Source of the DNA: CAZSWR01 sp964610885
GTDB taxonomy: Bacteria; Bacteroidota; Ignavibacteria; Kapaibacteriales; UBA2268
Length of the DNA stretch: 57,508 bases
NCBI GenBank assembly: GCA_964610885.1
Contig: CAZSWR010000008.1
Span: 1-57,508, forward strand
Direction: 5' to 3'
In this document: positions 34,057 through 41,692 of the stretch, one piece after another
Numbering within the stretch: the first letter of the stretch is position 1
Layout: the number at the start of each line of letters is the position of its first letter
Position numbers and translations under genes: made by a program
Notes under the pieces: generated by a model
What the model was told of the DNA's origin: nothing
The model's database searches: none
Seen by the model: only the letters and a program-made list of their open reading frames with translations

Positions 34057-34941
34057 TTATGATTTCTTCAAGGCTTCGGCGCCGCCCACGATCTCGAGCA
34101 TTTCCGTAGTGATCGAGGCTTGCCTTGCTTTGTTGTACAGAAGTTCCAAATCGCGAATCAGTTCGTTGGCGTTTCGCGTGGCGTTTTCCATAGCCATCAT
34201 TCGGGCGGCCTGTTCGGCGGCATTGGACTCGAGCAGCGCGCGCCACATTTGAATCTCCAGATTTTTCGGGAGCAATTCGTCAAGTATGGCTTTCCGGCCC
34301 GGCTCGAAAATGTAGTCGCTTTGGGATTTCTTGCCGCCCTCGGCAATTTTTTCGACAGGCAGAAGCTGCTGAATGGACGGTATTTGCGTAAGTAGATTCT
34401 TGAACCGATTGTAAACGACGAACACCCTATCGAAACGGCCATCGAAAAAGCCAAACTCGGCGATTTCCATTATGTCCTTGACTGTCTCGAATCGCAGATT
34501 GTCGAACACACCCGAGAATTGACCGGCAATGCTGGCGTGCTCCTTCTGGAACATCGCGCAGGCTTTCTTCCCGACAGGGATAACGGAGATTGCGGCTCCG
34601 GGATACTCTTCGGGAAGTTCTGACTTCATTTTCTGAACAGCAAAACGCAGAAGGCCCGAATTGAACCCGCCGCACATACCGCGGTCGCTGGTAACGACAA
34701 TGACAGCAATCCCTTTGACCTCTTTCCGCCGCTCCAAGAGCGGATGCCAGTAGCCCTCTCCGACGGATTCGACCAAATCGGCCATCACCGCGCCGAGCTT
34801 CTCAATGTATGGGCGAGCCGATATGATTGAGTCCTGCGAGCGTTTCAGCTTCGCCGCCGCAACCATTCGCATTGCTTGGGTGATCTTCGACGTGCTTCTG
34901 ACGCCGGTGATTCTGCTTTTAATATCCCTTAATGTCGCCAT
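34057..34941 (-). CDS. atpG: ATP synthase F1 gamma subunit
   Basis: Central rotor shaft of the F1 motor. 294 aa; begins MATLRDIKSRITGVRSTSKITQAMRMVAAAKLKRSQD, the conserved N-terminal helix. VIVVTSDRGMCGGFNSGLLR is the core Rossmann-like part, and the C-terminal helix ENATRNANELIRDLELLYNKARQASITTEMLEIVGGAEAL completes it. Last gene of the atp cluster, separated from atpA by hldD and a 70-bp gap. atpD and atpC (beta and epsilon) are not in the window, which is the usual split arrangement in Bacteroidota/Chlorobiota. Followed by a strong terminator. Confidence 0.97.
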   Translation of the reverse strand: MATLRDIKSRITGVRSTSKITQAMRMVAAAKLKRSQDSIISARPYIEKLGAVMADLVESVGEGYWHPLLERRKEVKGIAVIVVTSDRGMCGGFNSGLLRFAVQKMKSELPEEYPGAAISVIPVGKKACAMFQKEHASIAGQFSGVFDNLRFETVKDIMEIAEFGFFDGRFDRVFVVYNRFKNLLTQIPSIQQLLPVEKIAEGGKKSQSDYIFEPGRKAILDELLPKNLEIQMWRALLESNAAEQAARMMAMENATRNANELIRDLELLYNKARQASITTEMLEIVGGAEALKKS

Positions 34942-35011
34942 ATTATATCCTGAATTCTATTTTTCAATGATTTAAGTTAAACCCACGATGGAAAAATTGC
35001 TGACCGCGCGC

Positions 35012-35977
35012 CTAAAGATGCTGGACAGGTTTTTCCAAATGGTTCTTCACATAGTCCGAAACGCTTTCCTCGAGCGCTGAAAATTCAACCGGGCAGTTGG
35101 CCGCCTTGAGCTTGGCCATGTCCGCTTCGGTGAAGTTTTGGTATTGCTTCCGAAGGTTCTCGGGCATTTCGATGTATTCAATATTGGTTTTTTGGCCCAG
35201 GGCATCGAAGACTGAAGTCATTAAATCGTTCCAGCTGCGGGCCTTGCCCGTCCCGAGGTTGAAAATACCCGTCATTTCCGGATGGGTAAGCGCGTGGTAG
35301 AGCACTTTGACGACGTCCTTCACATAGACGAAGTCCCTAAGCTGCCCGCCATCGGCGAATTCAGGCACTGTCGATTTGAAGAGCCGGACAGTCCCCATTT
35401 CCTTGATCTGGCCGTAGGCCTTGAAGACCATGCTGGACATATTGCCTTTGTGGTATTCGTTCGGCCCGAAGACGTTGAAGAATTTGAAACCGGTGATTTT
35501 TTTGTCCAACCCGTTTTCGAGCATCCAAAGGTCAAACATTTGCTTCGAGAATCCGTAGGCGTTCAGCGGACGCAGAGGCTCGAACACAGTGTCGGTGTAT
35601 CCATGCTCGCCGAGGCCGTAAGTGGCGGCGCTGCTGGCGTAGATCAGGCGGATGTTATAGCCCACGCAGAGCATGGCCAGGATTTTAGTGTATTCGAAAT
35701 TGTTGTGCAGCAGGTAGTCCATATCGCGCTCGGTCGTGTCTGTGCAGGCGCCCAAGTGGACAATCGCTTCGATGTCTTTATGAATTTCTCCAGCTTCGAG
35801 CATCGCAAGGAAGTCCTTTTTGTCGAAATACGATTTATACTTCTTGCCCAACAGGTTTTTCCATTTGTCGCTCTTCCCGAGGTTGTCCACGACGATAATG
35901 TCTTGGCGGCCTTGGTCATTGAGATATTTAACGAAGCAGGACCCAATGAATCCTGCCCCTCCGGTAACTACTATCAT
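35012..35977 (-). CDS. hldD: ADP-L-glycero-D-manno-heptose 6-epimerase
   Basis: Epimerises ADP-D-glycero-D-manno-heptose to the L form, the heptose donor for the LPS inner core. 321 aa of the extended short-chain dehydrogenase fold: MIVVTGGAGFIGSCFVKYLND binds NADP, VHLGACTDTTE and YASSAATYG are core strands, and AYGFSKQMFDLW supplies the catalytic Tyr-x3-Lys. It starts 3 bp after the atpA stop (TAG-ACA-ATG), so it is cotranscribed and probably coupled with the ATP synthase, then 70 bp to atpG. This insertion of an envelope gene between two F1 subunit genes is odd. Broader NAD-sugar epimerases are possible, but FNVFGPNEYHKGNMSSMVFKA favours HldD. Confidence 0.9.
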   Translation of the reverse strand: MIVVTGGAGFIGSCFVKYLNDQGRQDIIVVDNLGKSDKWKNLLGKKYKSYFDKKDFLAMLEAGEIHKDIEAIVHLGACTDTTERDMDYLLHNNFEYTKILAMLCVGYNIRLIYASSAATYGLGEHGYTDTVFEPLRPLNAYGFSKQMFDLWMLENGLDKKITGFKFFNVFGPNEYHKGNMSSMVFKAYGQIKEMGTVRLFKSTVPEFADGGQLRDFVYVKDVVKVLYHALTHPEMTGIFNLGTGKARSWNDLMTSVFDALGQKTNIEYIEMPENLRKQYQNFTEADMAKLKAANCPVEFSALEESVSDYVKNHLEKPVQHL

Positions 35978-35980
35978 TGT

Positions 35981-37525
35981 CTATGCCTTGAATCCTTTAA
36001 TAAAACTTTCAACTGCAATTTTCAGTTTTTCATTTATGTCGGGTGTGAGTTCTTTCTTGTCGGCGATATCGTCGAGCAAGTCCCTGTGAAGCGTCTCCAT
36101 ATGGTTCAGGAATTCCACCTCGAATTTTGCGAGTGCCGAAACGGGCATCGTGTCCAAGTAACCGTTAGTTGCGGTCCAAATCAGTACGATTTGGCTTTCG
36201 ATGGGCACGGGCTGGAATTGCTTCTGCTTCATGATTTCCGTAAGGCGTGCGCCGCGTGTAAGGCTTTGCTGTGTCGTTTTGTCCAGGTCCGAACCGAACT
36301 TGGCAAACGATTCCAATGCGCGGTACTGTGCCAATTCGAGCTTCAACGGGCCGGCCACCTTGCGGATAGCCTTGATCTGGGCGTTGCCACCCACGCGCGA
36401 AACCGATATACCGATGTTCATGGCGGGCCGAATACCTGCATTGAAAAGGTTCGGCTCCAGGTAGATCTGGCCATCGGTGATCGAGATAACGTTCGTCGGG
36501 ATGTACGCCGAAACGTCGCTGGCCTGGGTTTCGATGATCGGGAGAGCTGTCAGCGAGCCGGCACCCTTTTCGTCGGAGTATTTGGCAGCGCGCTCAAGCA
36601 ATCTGCTGTGCAAATAGAAAATATCGCCCGGATATGCTTCGCGGCCCGGCGGGCGGCGCAACAGCAATGATACTTGGCGGTAGGCAGCGGCCTGTTTGGA
36701 CAAATCATCATAGATGATGAGTGCGTCCATTCCGTTGTCGCGGAAGTATTCTGCCATAGAGCAGCCGGAGAACGGGGCTACGTATTGCATTGGCGCGGGA
36801 TCGGCTGCATTAGCGGCCACGATGATTGTGTATTCCAAAGCACCGAATTGCTCCAAGTACGACATAACAGAAGCCACGGTTGCGCCTTTCTGGCCGATTG
36901 CGACATAGACGCAATAGACCGGTTTGATGCCGCGTTTGGCTGCCTGGGGCGTGTGCGTGTATTTCTGATTAATAATCGTATCGAGGGCAATAGCAGTCTT
37001 GCCGGTCTGGCGGTCGCCGATGATAAGCTCGCGCTGGCCGCGGCCGATCGGGATAAGGGCATCGATAACCTTAAGTCCGGTCTGGAGTGGTTGTTTCACC
37101 GGTTGGCGAAGCAATACGCCCGGGGCCTTGCGTTCGATTGGGAGTGTTTCCTTCGCATTCGTCGGGCCTTTGCCGTCTATCGGCACGCCCAACGGATTGA
37201 CAACGCGCCCAAGCATTTCGCGGCCAACCGGAACGGAAGCAATCTTGCCCGTGCGGCGGACTGTGTCGCCTTCCTTGACGAGGCTGTCGTCGCCAAAGAG
37301 CATGATACCGACGTTGTCCTCCTCGAGGTTCAGCACCATTCCAATGACGCCGTTAGGGAATTCCACGAGTTCGGATGCCATAACTTTGCTAAGACCATAG
37401 ACGCGGGCCACGCCGTCGCCCACTTGCAACACAGTACCTACTTCGTAGATATCGGCTTCCTTTTCGAAGCCTGACAATTGTCTGCGTAAAATTGCGGATA
37501 TTTCTTCCGGTCGAACGTCAACCAT
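35981..37525 (-). CDS. atpA: ATP synthase F1 alpha subunit
   Basis: Regulatory nucleotide-binding subunit of the F1 hexamer. 514 aa; begins MVDVRPEEISAILRRQL. The P-loop GDRQTGKTAIALDTIINQK is of the alpha type, the Walker B-like MDALIIYDDLSKQA and the signature PAMNIGISVSRVGG are present, and the C-terminal helical bundle is complete. Start ATG 74 bp after the atpH stop. Next in the order is hldD, then atpG. Confidence 0.98.
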   Translation of the reverse strand: MVDVRPEEISAILRRQLSGFEKEADIYEVGTVLQVGDGVARVYGLSKVMASELVEFPNGVIGMVLNLEEDNVGIMLFGDDSLVKEGDTVRRTGKIASVPVGREMLGRVVNPLGVPIDGKGPTNAKETLPIERKAPGVLLRQPVKQPLQTGLKVIDALIPIGRGQRELIIGDRQTGKTAIALDTIINQKYTHTPQAAKRGIKPVYCVYVAIGQKGATVASVMSYLEQFGALEYTIIVAANAADPAPMQYVAPFSGCSMAEYFRDNGMDALIIYDDLSKQAAAYRQVSLLLRRPPGREAYPGDIFYLHSRLLERAAKYSDEKGAGSLTALPIIETQASDVSAYIPTNVISITDGQIYLEPNLFNAGIRPAMNIGISVSRVGGNAQIKAIRKVAGPLKLELAQYRALESFAKFGSDLDKTTQQSLTRGARLTEIMKQKQFQPVPIESQIVLIWTATNGYLDTMPVSALAKFEVEFLNHMETLHRDLLDDIADKKELTPDINEKLKIAVESFIKGFKA

Positions 37526-37599
37526 ACAAGTTTCCCTTGATTTATTTCGAAATATTATATTCGTATTGATTCAAATAACAAATGCGAGAGCGTGAATGG

Positions 37600-38154
37600 C
37601 TAAACAGCCGCGGCGCCCTCTTCGGCCAATTTATGGAACAGCACCGACAGTTGGTTCCTGACCGAGCCGTCGAACATCTGGTCCTCGATTCGGACAATTA
37701 TTCCGCCCTTGATGGCTGGATCGACAGAGAATTCAGGTACCGTATTCATCTCGGTGCGTTCGTCTAATATTTTCTTGATTTTCTCTTTCAATTCGGCGGA
37801 CAGCTCAATTGCAGAGCAAACACCTACAGGAAGAATCCTATTGTATTGATTGTAAATGTTTGTGAACTGAACGACGATGCTCGGGATCAGCTCGCCACGG
37901 CGCTTATCGATCAGCAATATCAGGAAATTGAGCGATAGGTCAGATACTTTGCCCGTGAATATTTCTTCGTAGATTTTCTTTTTCCGCCATTGCTGAAAAA
38001 CTGGATTCTTCGTGAGGGCAAATAGGTCGCGCGACTCGTCGAGCACTTTGGTAACCAAGAGAAAATCCTCGTGTACCTGTTCGATTAAATTTGCTTCTTT
38101 TGCCGTTCCGAACAGCGCCTGAGCATACCTGTGCGATACTTTTTGTTCAGTCAT
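37600..38154 (-). CDS. atpH: ATP synthase F1 delta subunit (OSCP)
   Basis: Stator protein joining F1 alpha to the b-subunit stalk. 184 aa; N-terminal helical bundle (KVSHRYAQALFGTAKEANLIEQVHEDFLLV...) and the conserved C-terminal beta region (VPEFSVDPAIKGGIIVRIEDQMFDGSVRNQLSVL). 26 bp after atpF. Standard length and order. Confidence 0.95.
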   Translation of the reverse strand: MTEQKVSHRYAQALFGTAKEANLIEQVHEDFLLVTKVLDESRDLFALTKNPVFQQWRKKKIYEEIFTGKVSDLSLNFLILLIDKRRGELIPSIVVQFTNIYNQYNRILPVGVCSAIELSAELKEKIKKILDERTEMNTVPEFSVDPAIKGGIIVRIEDQMFDGSVRNQLSVLFHKLAEEGAAAV

Positions 38155-38180
38155 AACTGTTTATCTCCTTTGCCCTTGGC

Positions 38181-38675
38181 TTAATTATTCGGCATTTTGT
38201 TCATAAACGAATCGACCATTTTGTAGTGCTTTTCTTTGTCAAGCTCTTGCTCCAAGATCTTCTCGGTTGCGGCCACGACGAGGCCCGCCACTTCGGTGCG
38301 GAGTTGTTTGATTGCAATTTCTTTGCTGCGGTCGATTTCGCGAACTGCCTCTTCGAGTTTGACTTTCTTGATGTGTTCGGCCTCTTCGGCGGCGCGGCGG
38401 AGCGCTTCCTCTGCCTGCTGGCGACCCTTCGCCACGATTGAGTTCATTTCGGTTTGCGCTTGGTCGATTTTGTCTTGGGCGAGCAGAAGAAGGTCGCGAG
38501 CCTCTTCGTTGCTTTTCTTTGCCGCATCGATTTGCGCTTGGATCGTTTCGCCACGGCGTTTGATCGCGCCGGTTATCGAATTGTAGAAGAGCTTCTTGAA
38601 CAGGAATAGGAACACGAAGAAGTTCACTAAGGTCCAGAAGATCAGGCCCGGGTTGATATCAAGTAAGTTCGACAT
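38181..38675 (-). CDS. atpF: ATP synthase F0 subunit b
   Basis: Peripheral stalk of the ATP synthase. 164 aa from the ATG of MSNLLDINPGLIFWTLVNFFVFLFLFKKLFYN, with AGGA eight bases upstream; the longer frame from 38738 has no support. One N-terminal membrane span precedes a long charged amphipathic coiled coil (RRGETIQAQIDAAKKSNEEARDLLLLAQDKI...). Single b gene; no b' was seen. Preceded by a 138-bp gap after atpE with two strong hairpins. Confidence 0.95.
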   Translation of the reverse strand: MSNLLDINPGLIFWTLVNFFVFLFLFKKLFYNSITGAIKRRGETIQAQIDAAKKSNEEARDLLLLAQDKIDQAQTEMNSIVAKGRQQAEEALRRAAEEAEHIKKVKLEEAVREIDRSKEIAIKQLRTEVAGLVVAATEKILEQELDKEKHYKMVDSFMNKMPNN

Positions 38676-38698
38676 ATTTACAATCCTTTCTCGTTTTA

Positions 38699-38753
38699 AA
38701 TATTTTTCCGTTCGCAACCCGAACTCGTGGCGGGGCACGGGCGGAAAAATATT
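38699..38753 (-). promoter_or_regulatory. intercistronic hairpin 1 (atpE-atpF)
   Basis: A perfect 12-bp stem (AATATTTTTCCG at 38699-38710, CGGAAAAATATT at 38742-38753) about 25 bases before atpF. Likely controls stability or processing of the polycistronic mRNA (inference). Confidence 0.55.
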
Positions 38754-38771
38754 CAGATTACCACCACCATC

Positions 38772-38798
38772 TCCGGCGGCCTATTCAGAGCCGCCGGA
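38772..38798 (-). promoter_or_regulatory. intercistronic hairpin 2 (atpE-atpF)
   Basis: A perfect G+C-rich 9-bp stem TCCGGCGGC/GCCGCCGGA with a 9-nt loop, 15 bases after the atpE stop. It could protect the atpE mRNA 3' end or attenuate transcription into atpF. The c subunit is needed in many copies per enzyme. Confidence 0.55.
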
Positions 38799-38813
38799 AA
38801 TGATAGCAAAAAA

Positions 38814-39038
38814 TTATTTACCTGCCAAAAGAATACAAATAACGCAAGCGAAAAGGGCGACGCCCTCGATGAATGCAGCAGCGACGATCATCGTGCCGCG
38901 AAGGTCGCCTGTGGATTCCGGCTGGCGGGCGATGCTCTCCAGAGCTGCCGAAGCCAATTTTCCAATACCGAGTGCTGCGCCGATTGCAGCGATGCCTGCT
39001 CCGAGTCCGGCAGCCAAGTGTGCTAAATTGATGTCCAT
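38814..39038 (-). CDS. atpE: ATP synthase F0 subunit c
   Basis: Proton-carrying rotor ring subunit, 74 aa: two membrane helices around a polar loop (ARQPESTGDLRG). The ion-binding carboxylate is Glu 58 in AAAFIEGVALFACVI. The TM1 Gln and the E-T/S-x-x-Y pattern typical of Na+ c-rings are absent, so proton coupling is likely. The ATG of MDINLAHLAAG has GGAG six bases upstream. A TTG four codons earlier is not used here. Confidence 0.96.
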   Translation of the reverse strand: MDINLAHLAAGLGAGIAAIGAALGIGKLASAALESIARQPESTGDLRGTMIVAAAFIEGVALFACVICILLAGK

Positions 39039-39110
39039 TTGAATCTCCAAAAAATGTAACTTAAATGGTTTATTAGATTTATCAAAGAAAAATTAATTCC
39101 AAAGAACCGA

Positions 39111-40220
39111 TCAATGATGGTCGCTTTTGGCGTGGTCGCCGATGCCGATACCCGTGAAGACCGCCGTCAGAAGCGTGAAAATATACGCCTGAAGGAATGC
39201 CACCAAAGATTCCAAGAACAGGATAAAGACCGAGAACGAAACGCTAACCGCGCCAATTCCGAAGCCGCTCGCCAGTGGGTCCATGCCCGAACGGGCGAAG
39301 AAGAATATCAAACCCATGAACGAGAAAAGGATAATATGCCCGGCCGCCATATTGGCGAAAAGACGGATGGTGAGTGCGAACGGTTTGACGAATATCGAGA
39401 TAATTTCAATCGGGACAATAATCGGCCATAGGAACCACGGAGCGCCGCAGGTCAGGTGCTTCAGGTAATTCACAATCCCAACCTCGTACATAGACTTCAG
39501 GTTGATGACGCACAGAGCCGTCAGCGCAAGCGCAGCAGTGGTGCCAATCGCGCCGGTGGCGGTGTGGCCGCCGGGCATCAGCCCCAGCAGGTTCATGCCG
39601 AAAATAAACAAAAACAGGCCAATGAAGAATGGCATCAGCGGACGCGCCACCCTCTCGCTGACGAGGTTCGGCACGACTATGTCGTTTTTAACAAAATCGT
39701 AGGCCATTTCGGTCAGCGATTGCACTCCCGAAGGGGCCTTCTCGGGTGCCTTGCGGTATTTGCGGCCGGCCCAGCCGAAAACGGCCAGTACAAGCAGAAT
39801 CGCAGCCCATTGAAAGACTACTAAGTTTGTAATCGAAAGGTCGAACGTAACGGGAGTCTCTGGGTCGCTCGTGGGGGCGAATTTGTGGTGGGCATTCAGA
39901 GTGAATAGCTTTGCCTCATTCATCGCTTCCATCGATTTGTAGAAATGGAATCCCTCGTTTTTGTCGTAAATAATAACTGGCAGTTCGCACACCTCGACGT
40001 TGAACACAGTCAGGCTGTGGTGGTCCCCCAGCCCGGAGAGCAGTTCCATGAACACTGCGGACGGGTTGTCCGAGGGGGCAGCCCCATGCTCGGCGGCGGC
40101 GCCATGGCCGTCTGCGGCCCCTGCAGGAGCGGCGTGAGCAGAATCCTGCACAGCAATGCCACCGGCTGCGGAGTGTCCTGTTTGCTCAGCTGTGCCGGTT
40201 AGTGTGTTTTCTTGTGTCAT
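39111..40220 (-). CDS. atpB: ATP synthase F0 subunit a
   Basis: Stator half-channel protein. 369 aa from the ATG MTQENTLTG, with GAAGG eight bases upstream; a GTG five codons earlier is less likely. The membrane part is typical: FFIGLFLFIFGMNLLGLMPG, VPIEIISIFVKPFALTIRLFANMAAGH with the essential Arg, and a C-terminal LESLVAFLQAYIFTLLTAVFTGIGIGDH. The N-terminal 135 residues before the first span are a long Ala/Gly/His-rich and then globular extracytoplasmic extension, as seen in Bacteroidota subunit a. Confidence 0.96.
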   Translation of the reverse strand: MTQENTLTGTAEQTGHSAAGGIAVQDSAHAAPAGAADGHGAAAEHGAAPSDNPSAVFMELLSGLGDHHSLTVFNVEVCELPVIIYDKNEGFHFYKSMEAMNEAKLFTLNAHHKFAPTSDPETPVTFDLSITNLVVFQWAAILLVLAVFGWAGRKYRKAPEKAPSGVQSLTEMAYDFVKNDIVVPNLVSERVARPLMPFFIGLFLFIFGMNLLGLMPGGHTATGAIGTTAALALTALCVINLKSMYEVGIVNYLKHLTCGAPWFLWPIIVPIEIISIFVKPFALTIRLFANMAAGHIILFSFMGLIFFFARSGMDPLASGFGIGAVSVSFSVFILFLESLVAFLQAYIFTLLTAVFTGIGIGDHAKSDHH

Positions 40221-40224
40221 AATA

Positions 40225-40542
40225 TTAACCTTCACTATTTTTCTTCTTCTTCAAATTTAATGAATTTGAATGATAATTCATTATGAAAATTTCAATAATA
40301 ATAAAAATAAATGCAGAGACGCAAAAAGCCACCGAAAAAGGCACTTGGGCGACGTCTGTGGAGCGGAACAAAATGAACAATCCGGCGGCAATCAGAAGCA
40401 CTCGCGCCACGATGGACATGACCACGATTTGCAAGGCCTGCTGCGCCTCCGAGCGGAACGCAACAGCATAGAATATTGATGCGACAATTGCATTGGCAGC
40501 CGAGGAGGCCAGCCCGAGCAATATGGATTCGAATTCGTTCAT
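40225..40542 (-). CDS. AtpI-like small membrane protein of the ATP synthase operon
   Basis: 105 aa with about four membrane helices (LLGLASSAANAIVASIFYAVAF, LQIVVMSIVARVLLIAAGLFILF, VPFSVAFCVSAFIFIIIEIFIM) and a short basic tail (SLNLKKKKNSEG). Its ATG overlaps the atpZ stop (ATGA) and it ends 4 bp before atpB. That is the usual position of AtpI/AtpR-type assembly proteins, which help c-ring assembly. Sequence similarity is weak, so the name rests on size, topology and place. Confidence 0.65.
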   Translation of the reverse strand: MNEFESILLGLASSAANAIVASIFYAVAFRSEAQQALQIVVMSIVARVLLIAAGLFILFRSTDVAQVPFSVAFCVSAFIFIIIEIFIMNYHSNSLNLKKKKNSEG

Positions 40543-40772
40543 TCTTTTTTCTTCCCGATGCTAAGGGCCTGGCGGATAAACGTGTACATTCCCGCGCCGA
40601 TGCCGACGATAGAAAGCGTGATCGTCCAAAACGAACCGGTTTCGTAGTGGCTGTCGAGTGCTTGGCCGCCGAAGTAGCCGCCCAATATTGGTATGATCAG
40701 TTGGAGTCCCATATTGGAATATGGACCCACCTCGCGCATTATTTCGCTATATGTCTTCTGTTTTTTTTGCAT
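40539..40772 (-). CDS. atpZ: AtpZ/AtpQ-type F0F1 accessory membrane protein
   Basis: 77 aa from the ATG at 40772, one codon after a TTG, sharing its A with the stop of the nitrilase gene. Two helices: MREVGPYSNMGLQLIIPILGGYFGGQALDS and FWTITLSIVGIGAGMYTFIRQALS. The G-G-Y-F-G-G-x-x-L-D pattern is characteristic of the AtpZ/AtpQ family encoded at the start of atp operons, proposed to aid Mg2+/Ca2+ supply or assembly of the synthase. Confidence 0.8.
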   Translation of the reverse strand: MQKKQKTYSEIMREVGPYSNMGLQLIIPILGGYFGGQALDSHYETGSFWTITLSIVGIGAGMYTFIRQALSIGKKKE

Positions 40773-41569
40773 CAATCTTTGAAATACATGTCCGGCCGGC
40801 GGTCATCAAAAATATCATTTACAGGATTGAAAGATTTGTCCCGAGTCAGCTTTGGATCGATGTCGGCAAATATCACGGAATCGCCTTCGTCCGGCGCGAG
40901 TGCAAGGGTTTCGCCGTCGAAGCCATAAATGGCAGATTTGCCTTTGAAAATCAGCTCTTCGCCGCATTCGCGCTCGACGCCCGAGCGGTTCGCAACCGCG
41001 AAATAGATCTTGTTTTCCAGAGCGCGCGAAGGCATCGAGATATGCCAGCGGTCTGTTACGAGGTTCGCCGGGCAAACCACCAAATCGGCTCCGAGCAGCG
41101 CCAGAGTGCGCGCGGCCTCAGGGAATCGCCAGTCGTAGCAAATCATCGTACCGATTCGGACGTCTCGCTCTTCGTCCTCGATGACGAAGAATCCGGAATT
41201 GCCCGGCTCGAAGACCTGAAATTCGTTGTAGAACAAATGGGTTTTTCTGTAGGCGCAGCTCATTTCGGCGTCGGGGAATATCATCGCTGCCGAATTGTAC
41301 AGCTTGCCGCCATCGGTTTCGGCGAACCCAAAGACGATTATTTTGCCTTGCCGAGAAGCGATTTTCTGCATTTCCTGGCAGCTTTCGCCGCCGAAGGGTT
41401 CGGCCATGGGGGCGAGTTTGTCCTTCTCGAGGAAATAGTAGCCCGTAGTGCAAAGCTCCGGGAAAACTATGATGTCAGCTTTCGTATTTTCGGCTGTATG
41501 GACGATTCTATCTATATTGCTTTGTTTGTCGGCATAAATTGGGGAGAATTGTACTGTAGCTATTTTCAT
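40772..41569 (-). CDS. carbon-nitrogen hydrolase (nitrilase superfamily)
   Basis: 265 aa from the ATG of MKIATVQFSPIYADKQSN; 13 codons of the longer frame are discarded. The catalytic triad is clear: Glu 38 in VFPELCTTGY, Lys 109 in AYRKTHLF and Cys 144 in MICYDWRFPE. Such enzymes hydrolyse amides (omega-amidase, carbamoylputrescine amidase, deaminated glutathione amidase and others). The substrate cannot be read from sequence. It is the first gene of the ATP synthase transcript, with its stop overlapping atpZ, which is unusual company and probably reflects transcriptional convenience. Confidence 0.88.
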   Translation of the reverse strand: MKIATVQFSPIYADKQSNIDRIVHTAENTKADIIVFPELCTTGYYFLEKDKLAPMAEPFGGESCQEMQKIASRQGKIIVFGFAETDGGKLYNSAAMIFPDAEMSCAYRKTHLFYNEFQVFEPGNSGFFVIEDEERDVRIGTMICYDWRFPEAARTLALLGADLVVCPANLVTDRWHISMPSRALENKIYFAVANRSGVERECGEELIFKGKSAIYGFDGETLALAPDEGDSVIFADIDPKLTRDKSFNPVNDIFDDRRPDMYFKD

Positions 41570-41692
41570 TATATTCCTTTGATTGTTTCGTAAGAACGAG
41601 ATTGCCAATGTTACAAATATAAAGAACCTGCATTGAAACTCAATAGATGATATTCATTTTTCAGTTGGAATGATGAATGGTGTCCATTTCAA

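Noticed and set aside
38814..39038. Na+-coupled c subunit
   Set aside because: The TM1 Gln and the Ser/Thr-Tyr pattern near the carboxylate typical of Na+ c-rings are absent; proton coupling is more likely.
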